Source: Camellia lanceoleosa (Eukaryota; Streptophyta; Magnoliopsida; Ericales; Theaceae). Taken from it: DNA of 64,000 bases. The notes under the pieces are model-generated. The model did no database searches and was not told the origin of the DNA. It was given only the letters and a program-made list of their open reading frames with translations. The translations under genes and the position numbers were made by a program. Below, piece after piece: positions 54,398-64,000 of the stretch. How positions within the stretch are numbered: the stretch's first letter is position 1; every line of letters starts with the position of its first letter. The stretch is from NCBI GenBank assembly GCA_025200525.1, contig CM045770.1, positions 88,498,084-88,562,083 of the forward strand, in the 5' to 3' direction.

Positions 54398-54640
54398 CAG
54401 GCAAGGTCCTGAGATTTTCGAGGTCCAAAGCCGATAATCAATTACTAAATTTCTGGGGGCTTTCACATTTTTTTTTTTTTTAAATTCTTCATTATTTAAG
54501 TCTTCAACTGATTGTTCTGTTTGTTTGTCACTCGTAAAGAATTTATCAATAGCTCTTCTTTGACACTCAACTAATTTTTCAACTCTTTGCTTCTTTTTCG
54601 TTTTTGCAAATCCAGATGGATAATTTCTTTTAAGAGTCAT
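54398..54640 (-). pseudogene. hAT transposase N-terminal fragment
   Basis: The frame opens at ATG 54640 with MTLKRNYPSGFAKTKKKQRV and continues VECQRRAIDKFFTSDKQTEQ, then an acidic segment. This resembles the N-termini of plant hAT proteins described as zinc finger MYM-type 1-like or TTF-type with a hAT dimerisation domain (pattern K-x-Y-x-S-G-x-x-K-x-K-K-K, then RGAxDKF). The zinc finger and catalytic domain that should follow are missing. The open frame simply runs out through the terminal repeat and target site to 54371. It cannot be an active transposase. Confidence 0.72.
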
Positions 54641-54648
54641 GATGAGCT

Positions 54649-55305
54649 GAGATCAAAATATTTTTTTATATCAAAATTCAAAAAAAGAACACCACTACTT
54701 AACAAAACACAAAACTTTTAAATTATGTGATGTGAACTATTAAACTTAAACAAATTCTTCTTGATGATATAAATACCAATATTATAATAGCAATTAATTG
54801 TGCAAAAGACAAGACAAATATTTAATTAATTGAATAGAAAATTTTTTTTTACCTATACTTGCTGTGTTGAGATCAAAATATTTTTTTAAATCAAAATTCA
54901 AAACAAGAGTATCACCAATAAGAAAACACAAAACTTTTAAATTATATGATGTGAACTATTAAACTTAAACAAATTATTCTTGATGATGTAAATACCAATA
55001 TTATAGTAGCAATTAATTGTGCAAAAGACAAGAAAAATATTTAATTGATTGAATAGAAAAAAAAATATTTATCCGTGCTTGCTGTGCTGAGATCAAAATA
55101 TTTTTATAGATCAAAATTCAAAACAAGAGCACCATCACTTAACAAAACACAAAACTTTTAAATTATGTGATGTGAACTATTAAACTTAAATAAATTCTTC
55201 TTAATGATATAAATACTAATATTATAATAACAATTAATTGTGTAAAAGACAAAATAAATATTTACTTAATCGAATAAGAAAAAAAATAAAAATTACCTGT
55301 GCTTG
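54649..55305. repeat. Three ~220-bp tandem repeats inside the hAT
   Basis: Units starting GAGATCAAAATATTTTT lie at about 54649, 54871 and 55087 (spacing about 222 and 216 bp). Each contains CACAAAACTTTTAAATTATG and GCAATTAATTGTG or a close variant and ends near the next TGCTGTG(T/C)TGA. They occupy the region just upstream of the transposase start, so they could be promoter-proximal or subterminal sequence. Confidence 0.88.
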
Positions 55306-55689
55306 TTGCTTCGTCCGCGTGTGTTGCTGCTTTGTTGAATCGTTGCTTTGCTTTGTTAGCTTGGTGGGCTGCTGATGTGTATAATAATCATAATTGATTA
55401 TTAAACCAATATGTATATTCTATACCAAGAAAGGCTTGGGCTGCTGGTGCATGCTATCAAACAAAAAGGGGCCTTTCAAATTGTTGGGTTGAGCCTTAAC
55501 ATTTGGCCTTTTAATGGATCAAAAAAATTAGATTAGTTTGGACCTTTTTTTTTAATTTGTTTTGGACTTAAAACCTACCTCACATATTATATTAACTTCT
55601 AATAGGAGGGCCCCTATTTTGGGCCTATTTTGAGAGGCCCTAAGCCATGACCTTATGGGCCTATGACCAGGGCCGGGCCTGATGTTAAC

Positions 55690-55924
55690 CTTCAGTCCAA
55701 AGAGTTTAGTTCAAGACTTAGTTTATTATGATTTTTTGGAGGGAAACTTTTATTAATAAATGAGGTTCAAATCCGGAAAACACCTACACTTATTACACAG
55801 TATATGTTGCCCATATTATATATGTTCTATTTATATTATTTTGAATTATAGTTTTGAAATGTAGAGGTCTTTTATAAATTTTGTGAGAATATTAAAAATT
55901 TTATTTTTAGTAAAAGTGGGAGAT
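55690..55924. other. Element C interior and polypurine tract
   Basis: Non-coding, ending in AAAAGTGGGAGAT, the polypurine tract that borders the right LTR. Confidence 0.6.
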
Positions 55925-56500
55925 TGTTGGGATATTTTAATAAAAATAAATTATATTTAATACATTTAATGTATTCAGTTTCAAGTTTTATTACATATTA
56001 ATATTTCATATAAATACAATTCATTATATGGTTTAATAATATAACCGTTTTAATATTTATGGTGATTAAGGTTTCGTTTGGGAAGTGGGTTGACTTTTTG
56101 ACTTTTTTACTTTTTTCGCTATTTTAGCCTGAGGCTAAACATGCCTGGTTTGGGAAGGGTTTTTAGATTTTTTGACTTTTTTGTGAGATAAAGAATGTAA
56201 TGATTATGGGTTGAATGTGATGTTTTGTCTTATTGGACTAAAAAATCTATTTTGTTTTTTGTGATTAAAATACCTAAAAAAGCCCCAAGTTGGGCTTCCC
56301 AAACGAAGCCTAATTCTATGATTATGCATCTATATAAATCCATCATATTTGCAACATATATTGAAGAAGGATTGTTGTAGTTAAGAGAGAATAAAATATG
56401 ATTTGTTGAGAGTGCTCTCTATATTTATGTTTTTGGGCAATTTTGATTTGTGTATAGTTTAAGCCTCCTAATGGTTGTGAACATTAGATGAGAGATGTTG
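55925..56500. repeat. Right LTR of element C, interrupted by a MITE
   Basis: It aligns with 46727-47028 and, after the MITE (56070-56310), with 46870-47020 and about 52460-52510. The right end is uncertain because similarity fades after TTAGATGAG at about 56488. Confidence 0.75.
56070..56310. mobile_element. Tourist-like MITE (PIF/Harbinger type)
   Basis: 241 bp with terminal inverted repeats GGTTTCGTTTGGGAAG and CTTCCCAAACGAAGCC, and target duplication TAA (56067-56069 and 56311-56313). Three-base TWA duplications are typical of PIF/Harbinger. The unoccupied site GTGATTAATTCTA in the left LTR of element C (about 46863) proves the insertion and its borders. No coding capacity. Confidence 0.95.
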
Positions 56501-57597
56501 TGAGCAATAAGGACATAGCTTAGGAGGTTCTGGGAATTGAAGACTCTTTTTGTTGTTTTGTTATCTTTTGATGTATTACATGTAAATTCAAGCCAAGGGC
56601 TTAGGTAAATAAGCTATGCAAAAATGGGGGGAAAAGGGTAAGATTGTTACCCTTGAAGACCTCCTTCACAAACAATGGCCCAGCAGGTTCCTTAAGCGCG
56701 CTATTTTACGCATCGCACTGTTTTATGCAGTTTACACTCGCCTTGTTTTGCGCATTGCATTGTTTTGTGCATGACATTTCAGTCCTTGTTTCATGTTCAC
56801 ATGCTTGCATTTTATCATTCCTTTAATACTTTAAGAGGTTGTGTTGTATGCTCCATGTCGTTCTACTAAGAATTCTTGGTGTTTCGTGGGACAAATTTCA
56901 TCGTAAATGAATAATCCGTATGTGTTTACGTAACTAAGTGCTTATGTGGAGTTCAAAAGGGTCAAGGTGAATTTCTAGTCGGCCATACTAGAAAGGTGGC
57001 CTCCCAGATAAGTGCAACACAGCTGTATGGTGCAAAACCAGAAAAAGTGGCTAATGCAACACATGCAAAAATGCGACTAAGATAGGCTCGGCTATTCTAG
57101 CATGGCATATAAATGCGACAATTTGATACATGTATTCAGCTTGGACAGCCAACCCATATTGGTGGTCTCCTAGGTGAATGCAACTCAATGGTGGTATGGG
57201 AGACCAGAAAATGTGGCTCAGAGAACAAGAAAGAAGACCATTGGCCACAAGGGAAAGCCATCGGCCTCAAGAAATGGCCATAGATAAACGTCTCTCGGGG
57301 CCTCCGCACGCACCTCCCGTTGAAGCAGCGCGAGAACGGGACGACAAGCGGGGTCTCCACATCAGGCACTAGCGCAAGCCTCGGAACGTGATTTTTTACA
57401 AGCTTATAGTACTCAACAAGTTCTACACATTGAACGGTTCAGATTATCAAAATGGGACCCGTAGGATAGAGAAGAGAAAAGAGGTAACAAGTAATGTAGA
57501 TTCGTGTAAACAATCATGAAAATTTACATTCATTTATATAATGCTACTTTTTCCTTTTCTTTTTCTTTTTTACCTACAAACCACAACTTAATAGATA
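56501..57597. other. Spacer, nothing recognisable
   Basis: A GCATCGCACTGTTTTATGCA motif at about 56709-56728 resembles GCATATCGCACTGTTTTGTG in the duplicated block at 57634 and 58447, so it is probably a relative of that repeat. A short GC-rich patch at 57290-57370 has open frames on both strands but no motif. Confidence 0.45.
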
Positions 57598-59190
57598 TGA
57601 TACCAAGGCATAACCCTTTAACTTGCGCTATGTTGCATATCGCACTGTTTTGTGCAGTTTATCACTCGCACTTTCTTGCACATTCCGCTCATATTTTCAC
57701 AAGGGGATGAAAAGAAATTTTAGGATAGAGACAGCGCATCTCCCAAAGTCTCATAATTGTGTTCTTCTAATCTTGTTTTTTTATCTATATATATTATTAT
57801 TATTTAATTGTGCTAAGTGCTAGACTAACCAGTGATACCACGTGTCATTGATGATGTGGTATTACAATTGTATTGAATTTTTACTCTGCTTTTGAGTTTT
57901 TGTATTTTAATTTTAATGAAATTTTTTTATATTTTTTCTTTTTAAAAATTTGTATATGTAAAGAAATTTTAAAAAAATTTACTAAAAACAAAAATCAACC
58001 CCGAACAAAACCTGCATTACTCTGTTTGGGAATTAACTATTTTACTTAATTTTTAGTTTTTTTACAAAAATAACATGTAAAAAAATAAAAAGAATAATAT
58101 GACAACTTTTAGTAATTTTTTTTGACTAAAAATCTAAGGCCAAGTTTGGGATATTTAAAAAAAGTCAAAAAGTTACTCAAAAAGTTAAAAAGTTAACACT
58201 ATTCACCAAAAGTCAGCAATTACGGCTGCACAACTCTCAATCCTAATTTTCCTCTATAAACTAATTTTTACAATTTTTTATTACACATTTTTCTATAAAA
58301 AGTCAAAAAGTTAACCCAAACATCCATATTTTTTTCCTCAACTTTTTAGTTAAAAAAAGACAAAAAGTACACTTATTTAAGACACTCCAAACAACTCCTA
58401 AATATTCAAATGATACCATGGCATAACCCTTTAACTTGCGCTATGTTGCATATCGCACTGTTTTGTACAGTTTATCACTCGCACTTTCTTGCACATTCCG
58501 GTCATATTTTCACAAGGGGATGAAAAGCAATTTTAGGATAGAGACAGCGCATCTCCCAAAGTCTCATAATTATGTTCTTCTAATCTTGTTTTTTTATCTA
58601 TATATATTATTATTTAATTGTGCTAAGTGCTAGACTAACCAGTGATACCACGTGTCATTGATGATGTGGTATCACAATTGTATTGAATTTTTACTCTGCT
58701 TTTGAGTTATTGTATTTTAATTTTAATGAAATTTTTTTATATTTTTTCTTTTTAAAAATTTGTATATGTAAAGAAATTTTAAAAAAATTTACTAAAAACA
58801 AAAATCAACCCCGAACAAAACCTGCATTACTCTGTTTGGGAATTAACTATTTTACTTAATTTTTAGTTTTTTTACAAAAATAACATATAAAAAAATAAAA
58901 AGAATAATATGACAACTTTTAGTAATTTTTTTTGACTAAAAATCTAAGGCCAAGTTTGGGATATTTAAAAAAAGTCAAAAAGTTACTCAAAAAGTTAAAA
59001 AGTTAACATTATTCACCAAAAGTCAGCAATTACGGCTGCACAACTCTCAATCCTAATTTTCCTCTATAAACCAATTTTTACAATTTTTTATTACACATTT
59101 TTCTATAAAAAGTCAAAAAGTTAACCCAAACATCCATATTTTTTCCCTCAATTTTTTAGTTAAAAAAGACAAAAAATACATTTATTTAAG
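57598..59190. repeat. ~810-bp tandem duplication
   Basis: The block starting GATACCAAGGCATAACCC at 57599 recurs as GATACCATGGCATAACCC at 58412 and runs colinear to about 59190. Offset is 813 bp, then 810 bp after loss of one ATT unit. By eye the two copies differ at only a few per cent of positions. Each copy contains the TATGTTGCATATCGCACTG motif, a TATA-rich stretch and a MITE. No coding capacity. Confidence 0.92.
58138..58398. mobile_element. Tourist-like MITE in copy 1 of the duplication
   Basis: 261 bp starting GGCCAAGTTTGGGATATTT and ending CACTCCAAACAACTCC, imperfect inverted repeats sharing GTTTGG. TAA flanks it at 58135-58137 and 58399-58401. AAAAAGTTA words recur inside. The counterpart in copy 2 starts at 58948, and its right end is rearranged near 59190. 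Confidence 0.7.
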
Positions 59191-60190
59191 ACACTCTTAA
59201 ATAGACTCTACACTCTACCACTCTACTCCTAAATATAAAATTTTAAATATAAAAAAAAAAAATTATATTAACTTCAACTATTTATAAAGAAAAATTTCAA
59301 ATATAAATTTAAACTTCAACAATTTTAAAATGACTTTGTACGCAGTTAAAAATTATATTTATAAATTTTCATAAATATATATCAAAAAATTTCGTAACAT
59401 TAATATAAATATGTATAACATCATTAGAACTTGACGAAAAAAATGTATAAAATTTTGTATTTAATGTTACAAAAGTTTGTAAATTGATTAGTTTTTTTTT
59501 TTAATGCCAATTTATGGTAAAATTATGTATTATGTGATTGATATATATATACAATTTTTTTTTATAAAAAAAATGTCTAAAATTTTGTATTTAATGTTAC
59601 AAAAGTTTGTAAATTACTTACTTTTTTTTAATGCTAATTTGTTTTTAATAGTAGGGTATGCACCTATAAAAAGGTACATATCAAATTTTTTTTGATACAT
59701 ATACACTATGTACATATATCTACTTCTAGCTCACTGTTGTGAGTTTTTGCCTCTCAAACGGGCCTGTTCCAATTTCATTTCAACATTTTGTCAAACACAT
59801 AGTGAGCAAGAGGGTAGAAGGGAAAGAAGAAGGAGATATATAGGGTGTGCTTCAATGGTTGTTGCGAGCAAGAAATGGAGAAAAAAAACGCTGCTCTTGT
59901 GAGAGAGAGAGAGAGACAGAAGAAGAGGTTGGAAATACCTGGTGTGTACTGGATAAGACACAAATCGAAGAAATATTGTTGTCCGTTGCTGGTAGGGAAA
60001 TGGGTGGTACCGTTGCTGGTGGGGAGGTGGGTTGTACCGTTGACGGTGAGGAGGTGGGTGCTCGTGTATGACAGTGGTAGACGGTGGCTGGTGGGAGGGT
60101 CGCCTGCGATGGAGAGAGAGAGAGAGAGAGACAGAAAGAGAGAGATGATGAGAGAGTGAAATGGGAGAGGACTGTATCTAATTAATTAAG
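59191..60190. other. AT-rich spacer with microsatellites
   Basis: A TGTCTAAAATTTTGTATTTA-type stretch occurs twice (about 59450 and 59575). GA microsatellites lie at 59900-59916 and 60112-60131. Frames of 60-104 residues here are driven by these repeats and not supported. Confidence 0.45.
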
Positions 60191-60194
60191 GGAC

Positions 60195-60828
60195 AAATGC
60201 CAACTAAATTTTTATTTAGTAGCCAAAATGTTATCTAACGACGACTAAATATTATTTTAGTCGCTAAAAGTAGTAATTTGGCGACTAAACATTTTGGTCG
60301 CCAATTAATTTTATAAATCCCTCCAAAATTCAAAATTTTCCCACCAAATATTTGTATTCTTTGGCAACTAGAATATATTTTAGTCGCTAAAAATAAATTT
60401 TTGGCGACCAAAAGATAAAAAGTAAATTTTTATTTTTTATTCAGTGAGAAATTTTTTTTAGCAAAACTAGCCATACAGCGACTAAAACATTTTTTAGTCG
60501 CTGAAAATAAATTTTTGGCGACTAAACTTTTAGTCGCCAAAAGTCTGAAAGTAAATTTTTATTTTTTATTCGACGACTAAAAAATTTTAGTAGCCAAAAC
60601 TATTTATACAACAACTAAAATATTTTTTAATAGCCAATTGTGGCATTTTTAGCGACTAAATTTTTTTTAATCGCCAATAATCAATATTTCCCAACTAAAA
60701 AAAATTAGTAGCTAAATATTTTACTTTTGGCGACTAAAAAAATTTTTAGTCACCAATTCCATACGTTTTGGTGACTAAATTTTTTTAGTCGCCAAATTTG
60801 ATAGCCAAAAGTACATTTTGTTGTACTG
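60195..60828. mobile_element. CACTA (En/Spm) transposon end with subterminal repeats
   Basis: Motifs GGCGACTAAA and TTTAGTCGCC alternate in both orientations more than 20 times, as in the subterminal transposase-binding region of CACTA elements. The block ends TTTTGTTGTACTG at 60828, one base different from the expected ...TTGTAGTG terminus. The opposite end was not found, so it is a fragment or a rearranged copy. Confidence 0.65.
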
Positions 60829-60884
60829 AAATGTCTTAGAGATATATTTTGTTTCAAGGGTTAACATTAATTTCCAAATTCATT

Positions 60885-61273
60885 CACTACAAAAAAAATT
60901 AAGATTTTAGGGATCAAAATTTAGGGACAAAATTATTTTTTAGGAATCAAATATTTTTGTTGCGAAAAGTGTCATTATATTTTTAGTAACGAAAATTAGA
61001 CATTAGTGATGAATTATTATCCTTTTGAGACCAAATTTTTTGTCTAAAAAAATAAATCATTTTGAAACTAAATTATTTTGTCCCTAAAAGTCTATTTAGT
61101 AGTAACATTTTCAAAATTTTGTTGCTAAAAGCCTTATTTTTTATTTTTCGGAACGACCTTTTAACGACTATCCTCATGACGATAGAAATTGGTCTCTAAA
61201 TATCTTTTGTAACAAAATTTTCACTTTTAAAGGCTAAAATATTTGATCTCTAAAACCCTTATATGTTGTAGTG
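60885..61273. mobile_element. Mini-CACTA element (389 bp)
   Basis: It starts CACTACAAAAAAAATTAAG and ends ATATGTTGTAGTG. The terminal inverted repeat continues into TTTTAGGGATCAAA and, on the other side, TTTTAGAGATCAAA (complement). Target duplication is ATT (60882-60884 and 61274-61276), the 3-bp size expected for CACTA. No coding capacity. Confidence 0.9.
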
Positions 61274-61276
61274 ATT

Positions 61277-62078
61277 AAGGGTTAAGATTTATTTAATTCT
61301 CACTCACCCATCTTCTTTTCTCCCTCTTTTTGTTCACTCATGCAATCTCTCTCTCTCTTTCTCTCTCTCTCTCTCCACCTTTCCTCCTCTTTCCTTTTTA
61401 TTTTTTATTTTTCCCTTTTTTTATTTTTCTTCCTATTTCTTTATTTTTCCTATTTCTCTCTTTTTTGTTTACTTTTGATGTGACAATAATTTTTTTTTAA
61501 AATTTGTTGTTGAATACATCATTTAAGTTACCCTTTCTCCTTGTGTGTGAAAGAAAATTTGAATTTCTTTGCAATAGTCAAATTTTTGAAAGCCAAACAT
61601 ATATTCATTTTTAAAACAAAATTTTCAAATCATTTTTATAAAAAAAATAACTTAAAAAATTAAAATCAAATATAGTGATTAATTCTGTTGATTAAGTTGT
61701 ACCAATTAGTTTAATAATATGAATGTTGATCTTAAGAATTGAAAAGGCACGTGGTTTGAATTTTAAGCAAGAGTTGGTAGCAAATTAGAATATCTTTCCT
61801 TTCAATGACTTTGGTGTTTGCTATAACAACCTATTTGCTTAGTCGCGGGTCCACGTCAGCGTTTCCATTAAAAAAGTCAAGGCCTCGCACAACGCCAACA
61901 TATTGCAGTTGAAACTTTGTTATAGGGTTAGCTTCTCTGTTGCATTGTTTGCTTTTTATTCTAGGACCCCAACTCCTCTCCAGTAACGGAAGCAGACTGT
62001 TCAATGTTGCTGGGCCCTGATATGAATTCATATTGATTATTTAAATGGGGGATGCATCAATAAATTTTAAATTAATAA
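61277..62078. other. Spacer with CT microsatellite
   Basis: A CT-rich microsatellite lies at about 61338-61377. The rest is AT-rich. The minus frame at 61831-62031 shows no motif. Confidence 0.45.
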
Positions 62079-62361
62079 CTTATGCACTGTTTAGTCTTAA
62101 AAATTTTTTTCTAAACTAAAAGGTCTCATTACAATGTTAATAACATCAGATACAATGTTAATAATATCAGAGTCATGTTACAAACATTAGATTTCAAACA
62201 TCTAATGTTCATCAAATTTCAGTAATGTTTGAAAATATAGGATGAAAAACATCTAATGTTCATCAGATTTCAATAAATTTTGAAATTATAGAATGAAATA
62301 TCAGATCATTTACATCATTTACATCATGCTGATGTAAAAATGGGACTAAATGGAGCATAAG
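62079..62361. mobile_element. Probable MITE, family unknown
   Basis: The left end CTTATGCACTGTTTAGTC and the complement of the right end CTTATGCTCCATTTAGTC match at 15 of 18 positions. Inside are two ACATCTAATGTTCATCA copies. No clear target duplication was found, so this rests on the inverted ends. Confidence 0.5.
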
Positions 62362-63523
62362 AAAACTTTTAAGACTAAATGGTTCAACGTTTCAAAAACT
62401 AGGACTTATGAGTAAATTTTCCTATTTAAATTGTTTCACATATAAAATTCCTCGCCTAATAATTTTGAGATTATAAGTTTAAATTTTAGGGTCATTATTT
62501 TGTACATTCTATCAAAGGTTAAGTATGTAATCAATATTTTTCCTCCTAAACATACATTAATATGTATTAATTTGACATTATTTATAAAATTCGTCAAGTA
62601 TATTATTTTTATAAAAAATTATATTAATCAATTATAGAACGATTTGAATAATCAATATAGGCCTAAATCAGGCCTACCAACGCCAAACAACCCCCTCTCA
62701 TTATTAGAGAGGAATTGGCTCGATATTCTATTCTATTCTATTCTACTTACACCAAAAAAAAAAAAGATTAATTAAAAATACAATCTTGAAATTTATTTAA
62801 AATACGAATCGTCTTTTATGATTTTAAAAATTAAAAATTACGAATACTTCTTTATAAAAATAAAATTAACAAAATTAGTAGAAAACATAAAATTTCTAAA
62901 TACTCTGTTACACAATAATAAAATTATTTGAATTGTCAATTGAAATATATTTCTAACATTATTAAAAATTATTAATTGTCTTGATAATTTATTAATAAAA
63001 TAAGTTTTTTATTATGCGATTAGAACTTAAAGGGACAAGATATAATTTTCAAAATAAAAGAATAATTGATATTTTAATCAAATCTTAAGAATTGTATTTG
63101 TAAATTACCCAAAAAGAAAAATGCAAAAAAGAAACAAGAAAAAAAAAATGATAAAACTAAAATAAAACATATATTTATAAGTTTAAACCTACTTCTCGTG
63201 GCTTATAAAATATATGATATTTGAGAACCTACCCACCCCGCATTCTCAAATTTTATGTATTGCTCCTTTACGGTATTCTTGGTCTTAGTGGGTTAGGTCA
63301 TCATTCTTAGACCAAGTTTAGGTGAAATTTCACATTATCTATAGGGTCGTCTTCATATTTTAAAAGACAATATAAAATGTGTTAATTAGTAATTAGAGTG
63401 GAGTATCACTTAAAAAAAATTATCCAAAAGTTTCATGGATAATTTATTTACTATTATGACTGATTTTATATTTTTCATAATTTTATGTCTTACTATATTT
63501 ACTTATGTGATTGAATATTAATG
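62362..63523. other. AT-rich spacer, nothing recognisable
   Basis: Very low GC with no frame of interest and no repeat structure that I could define. Confidence 0.45.
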
Positions 63524-63531
63524 AGACTTAT

Positions 63532-63884
63532 AGGGCTATAAATTCAACACGGCCCAGTCAGGACTCGCTAGCTCCCTTCAATTTTTGGGTCGGGCAAGGC
63601 TAGCCCACGTGGAAAAAATCTTGGTCTAGGCTCAAGCCTAAGCCTACTCAAAATCAGGCCACGAGCCTGGGCTGGACTAACTATTTTTTTAAAAGCATTT
63701 TTACCAAAATAACTTGAAAATGACATTGGGTCTTGAGTGAGCCAGAAGGGCCTTGGAGTGGGCTTCGGGCTGGCCAATTGGGCTGGGTCGAGCCCTAAAA
63801 CACACAACCCAAGACTATGTTCAAGGGCTGGGCTTGGGCCAGACCGCTACAAGTCACAGGCAAATAGGCCAATTTTACACCTCT
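63532..63884. mobile_element. hAT-type MITE (353 bp)
   Basis: Perfect 8-bp target duplication AGACTTAT (63524-63531 and 63885-63892). The ends are AGGGCTATAAATT and, complemented, AGAGGTGTAAAATT. The GC-rich interior is full of GGGCTGGGC and GGCCCAG words on both strands. It encodes nothing: the 79-residue minus frame at 63568-63807 follows from these words. Size, ends and duplication fit a non-autonomous hAT. Confidence 0.82.
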
Positions 63885-64000
63885 AGACTTATGTAGGATA
63901 TATTTCATGAGTAATCTTAATGTATATTTGGATGGCTCTTTAATTTTTTGAAAATTATTTTATCACCTCTCTATTTCATTAGTAGTTCATGATGTTAATG

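Larger units (their letters stand above)
54398..55681 (-). mobile_element. hAT transposon derivative (ZMYM1/TTF-type), internally deleted
   Basis: A perfect 8-bp duplication ATGTTAAC (54390-54397 and 55682-55689) flanks 1,284 bp. The ends are CAGGCAAGGTCCTG on the left and CAGGGCCGGGCCTG on the right, imperfect inverted repeats. The element contains only the start of a transposase gene on the minus strand (54398-54640) and a three-fold repeat upstream of it. The 8-bp duplication and CAGG ends fit hAT. It must depend on a related transposase for movement. It lies in element C. Confidence 0.88.
46727..56500. mobile_element. Element C: non-coding LTR retrotransposon relic hosting four insertions
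   Basis: The block starting TGTTGGGATATTTT at 46727 recurs at 55925 and runs colinear for several hundred bases, giving two LTRs. AAAGTGGGAGAT precedes the right copy, a good polypurine tract of Ty1/Copia style. The left LTR is 46727-47028 plus sequence after 52459 and is cut by a Copia element. The right LTR is cut by a MITE. The interior (about 52510-55924) has no Gag or Pol and contains a foldback and a hAT. Exact LTR ends and target duplication could not be fixed. Identity in the first 142 bp is about 94%. Confidence 0.72.

Noticed and set aside
56961..56968. GGTGA as a possible right target duplication for element C (left GGTGA at 46722-46726)
   Set aside because: LTR similarity stops near 56490, well before it, and a 5-base match is expected by chance over this distance.
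57290..57372. GC-rich patch with open frames on both strands, possible exon
   Set aside because: Too short, no motif, no splice context. It is more likely a fragment of another repeat.

Overview
The window looks like intergenic repeat sequence from a flowering plant, probably a eudicot. I found no credible host gene, tRNA, rRNA or CRISPR array. Nearly everything that can be recognised is a transposable element or its debris: Ty3/Gypsy chromovirus and Tat/Ogre-type elements, a Tork-like Ty1/Copia element, plant L1 and RTE LINEs, and PIF/Harbinger, hAT and CACTA DNA transposons. No species name can be supported from the sequence.

Positions 1-29946 form one deep nest. The right end of a chromovirus (integrase, chromodomain, LTR ending near 1424) is followed within a few bases by a 5'-truncated L1 (L1-a, 1430-29938). 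An RTE LINE on the minus strand is inserted in L1-a (1844-29452). A Tourist-like MITE (4153-4411) and a nearly complete L1 (L1-b, 4684-28975) are inserted in the RTE. A 17.2-kb LTR retrotransposon (8159-25325) is inserted in the ORF2 of L1-b. Most joints are marked by a target-site duplication or by a reading frame that resumes on the far side. The inner LTR element has giant LTRs (4,664 and 4,657 bp). Its internal region holds two damaged copies of an Ogre-like Gag C-terminal module and four tandem-repeat arrays, and shows no recognisable protease, reverse transcriptase or integrase. It therefore looks non-autonomous.

Positions 29947-46721 hold AT-rich DNA, a foldback element (31386-31791), and a third L1 (L1-c, 31803-34089) whose 5' part is inverted as expected from twin priming. 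They also hold a complete but mutated Tat-lineage Ty3/Gypsy element (34619-45809, TSD AGATT) with two RNase H domains, a tandem array, and a long antisense ORF related to the 'putative gypsy type transposon' family.

Positions 46727 to about 56500 are a second nest. A non-coding LTR element (element C) carries a young Copia element (47029-52453, minus strand, TSD GGTTC) in its left LTR. Its interior holds a 337-bp foldback and a hAT derivative (54398-55681, TSD ATGTTAAC), and its right LTR holds a Tourist-like MITE (TSD TAA) whose empty site is preserved in the left LTR. The remainder (56500-64000) is AT-rich, with an ~810-bp tandem duplication, CACTA ends, a 389-bp mini-CACTA (TSD ATT), a probable MITE and a hAT MITE (TSD AGACTTAT).

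Nothing here works together as a pathway. The interest lies in the insertion history, in which elements have lost or kept coding capacity, and in structural RNA/DNA signals such as the LINE 3' hairpin and the LTR stem-loops. Every coding region carries stops or frameshifts. Some of these may be real decay, and some may be sequencing error in GC-rich repeats.
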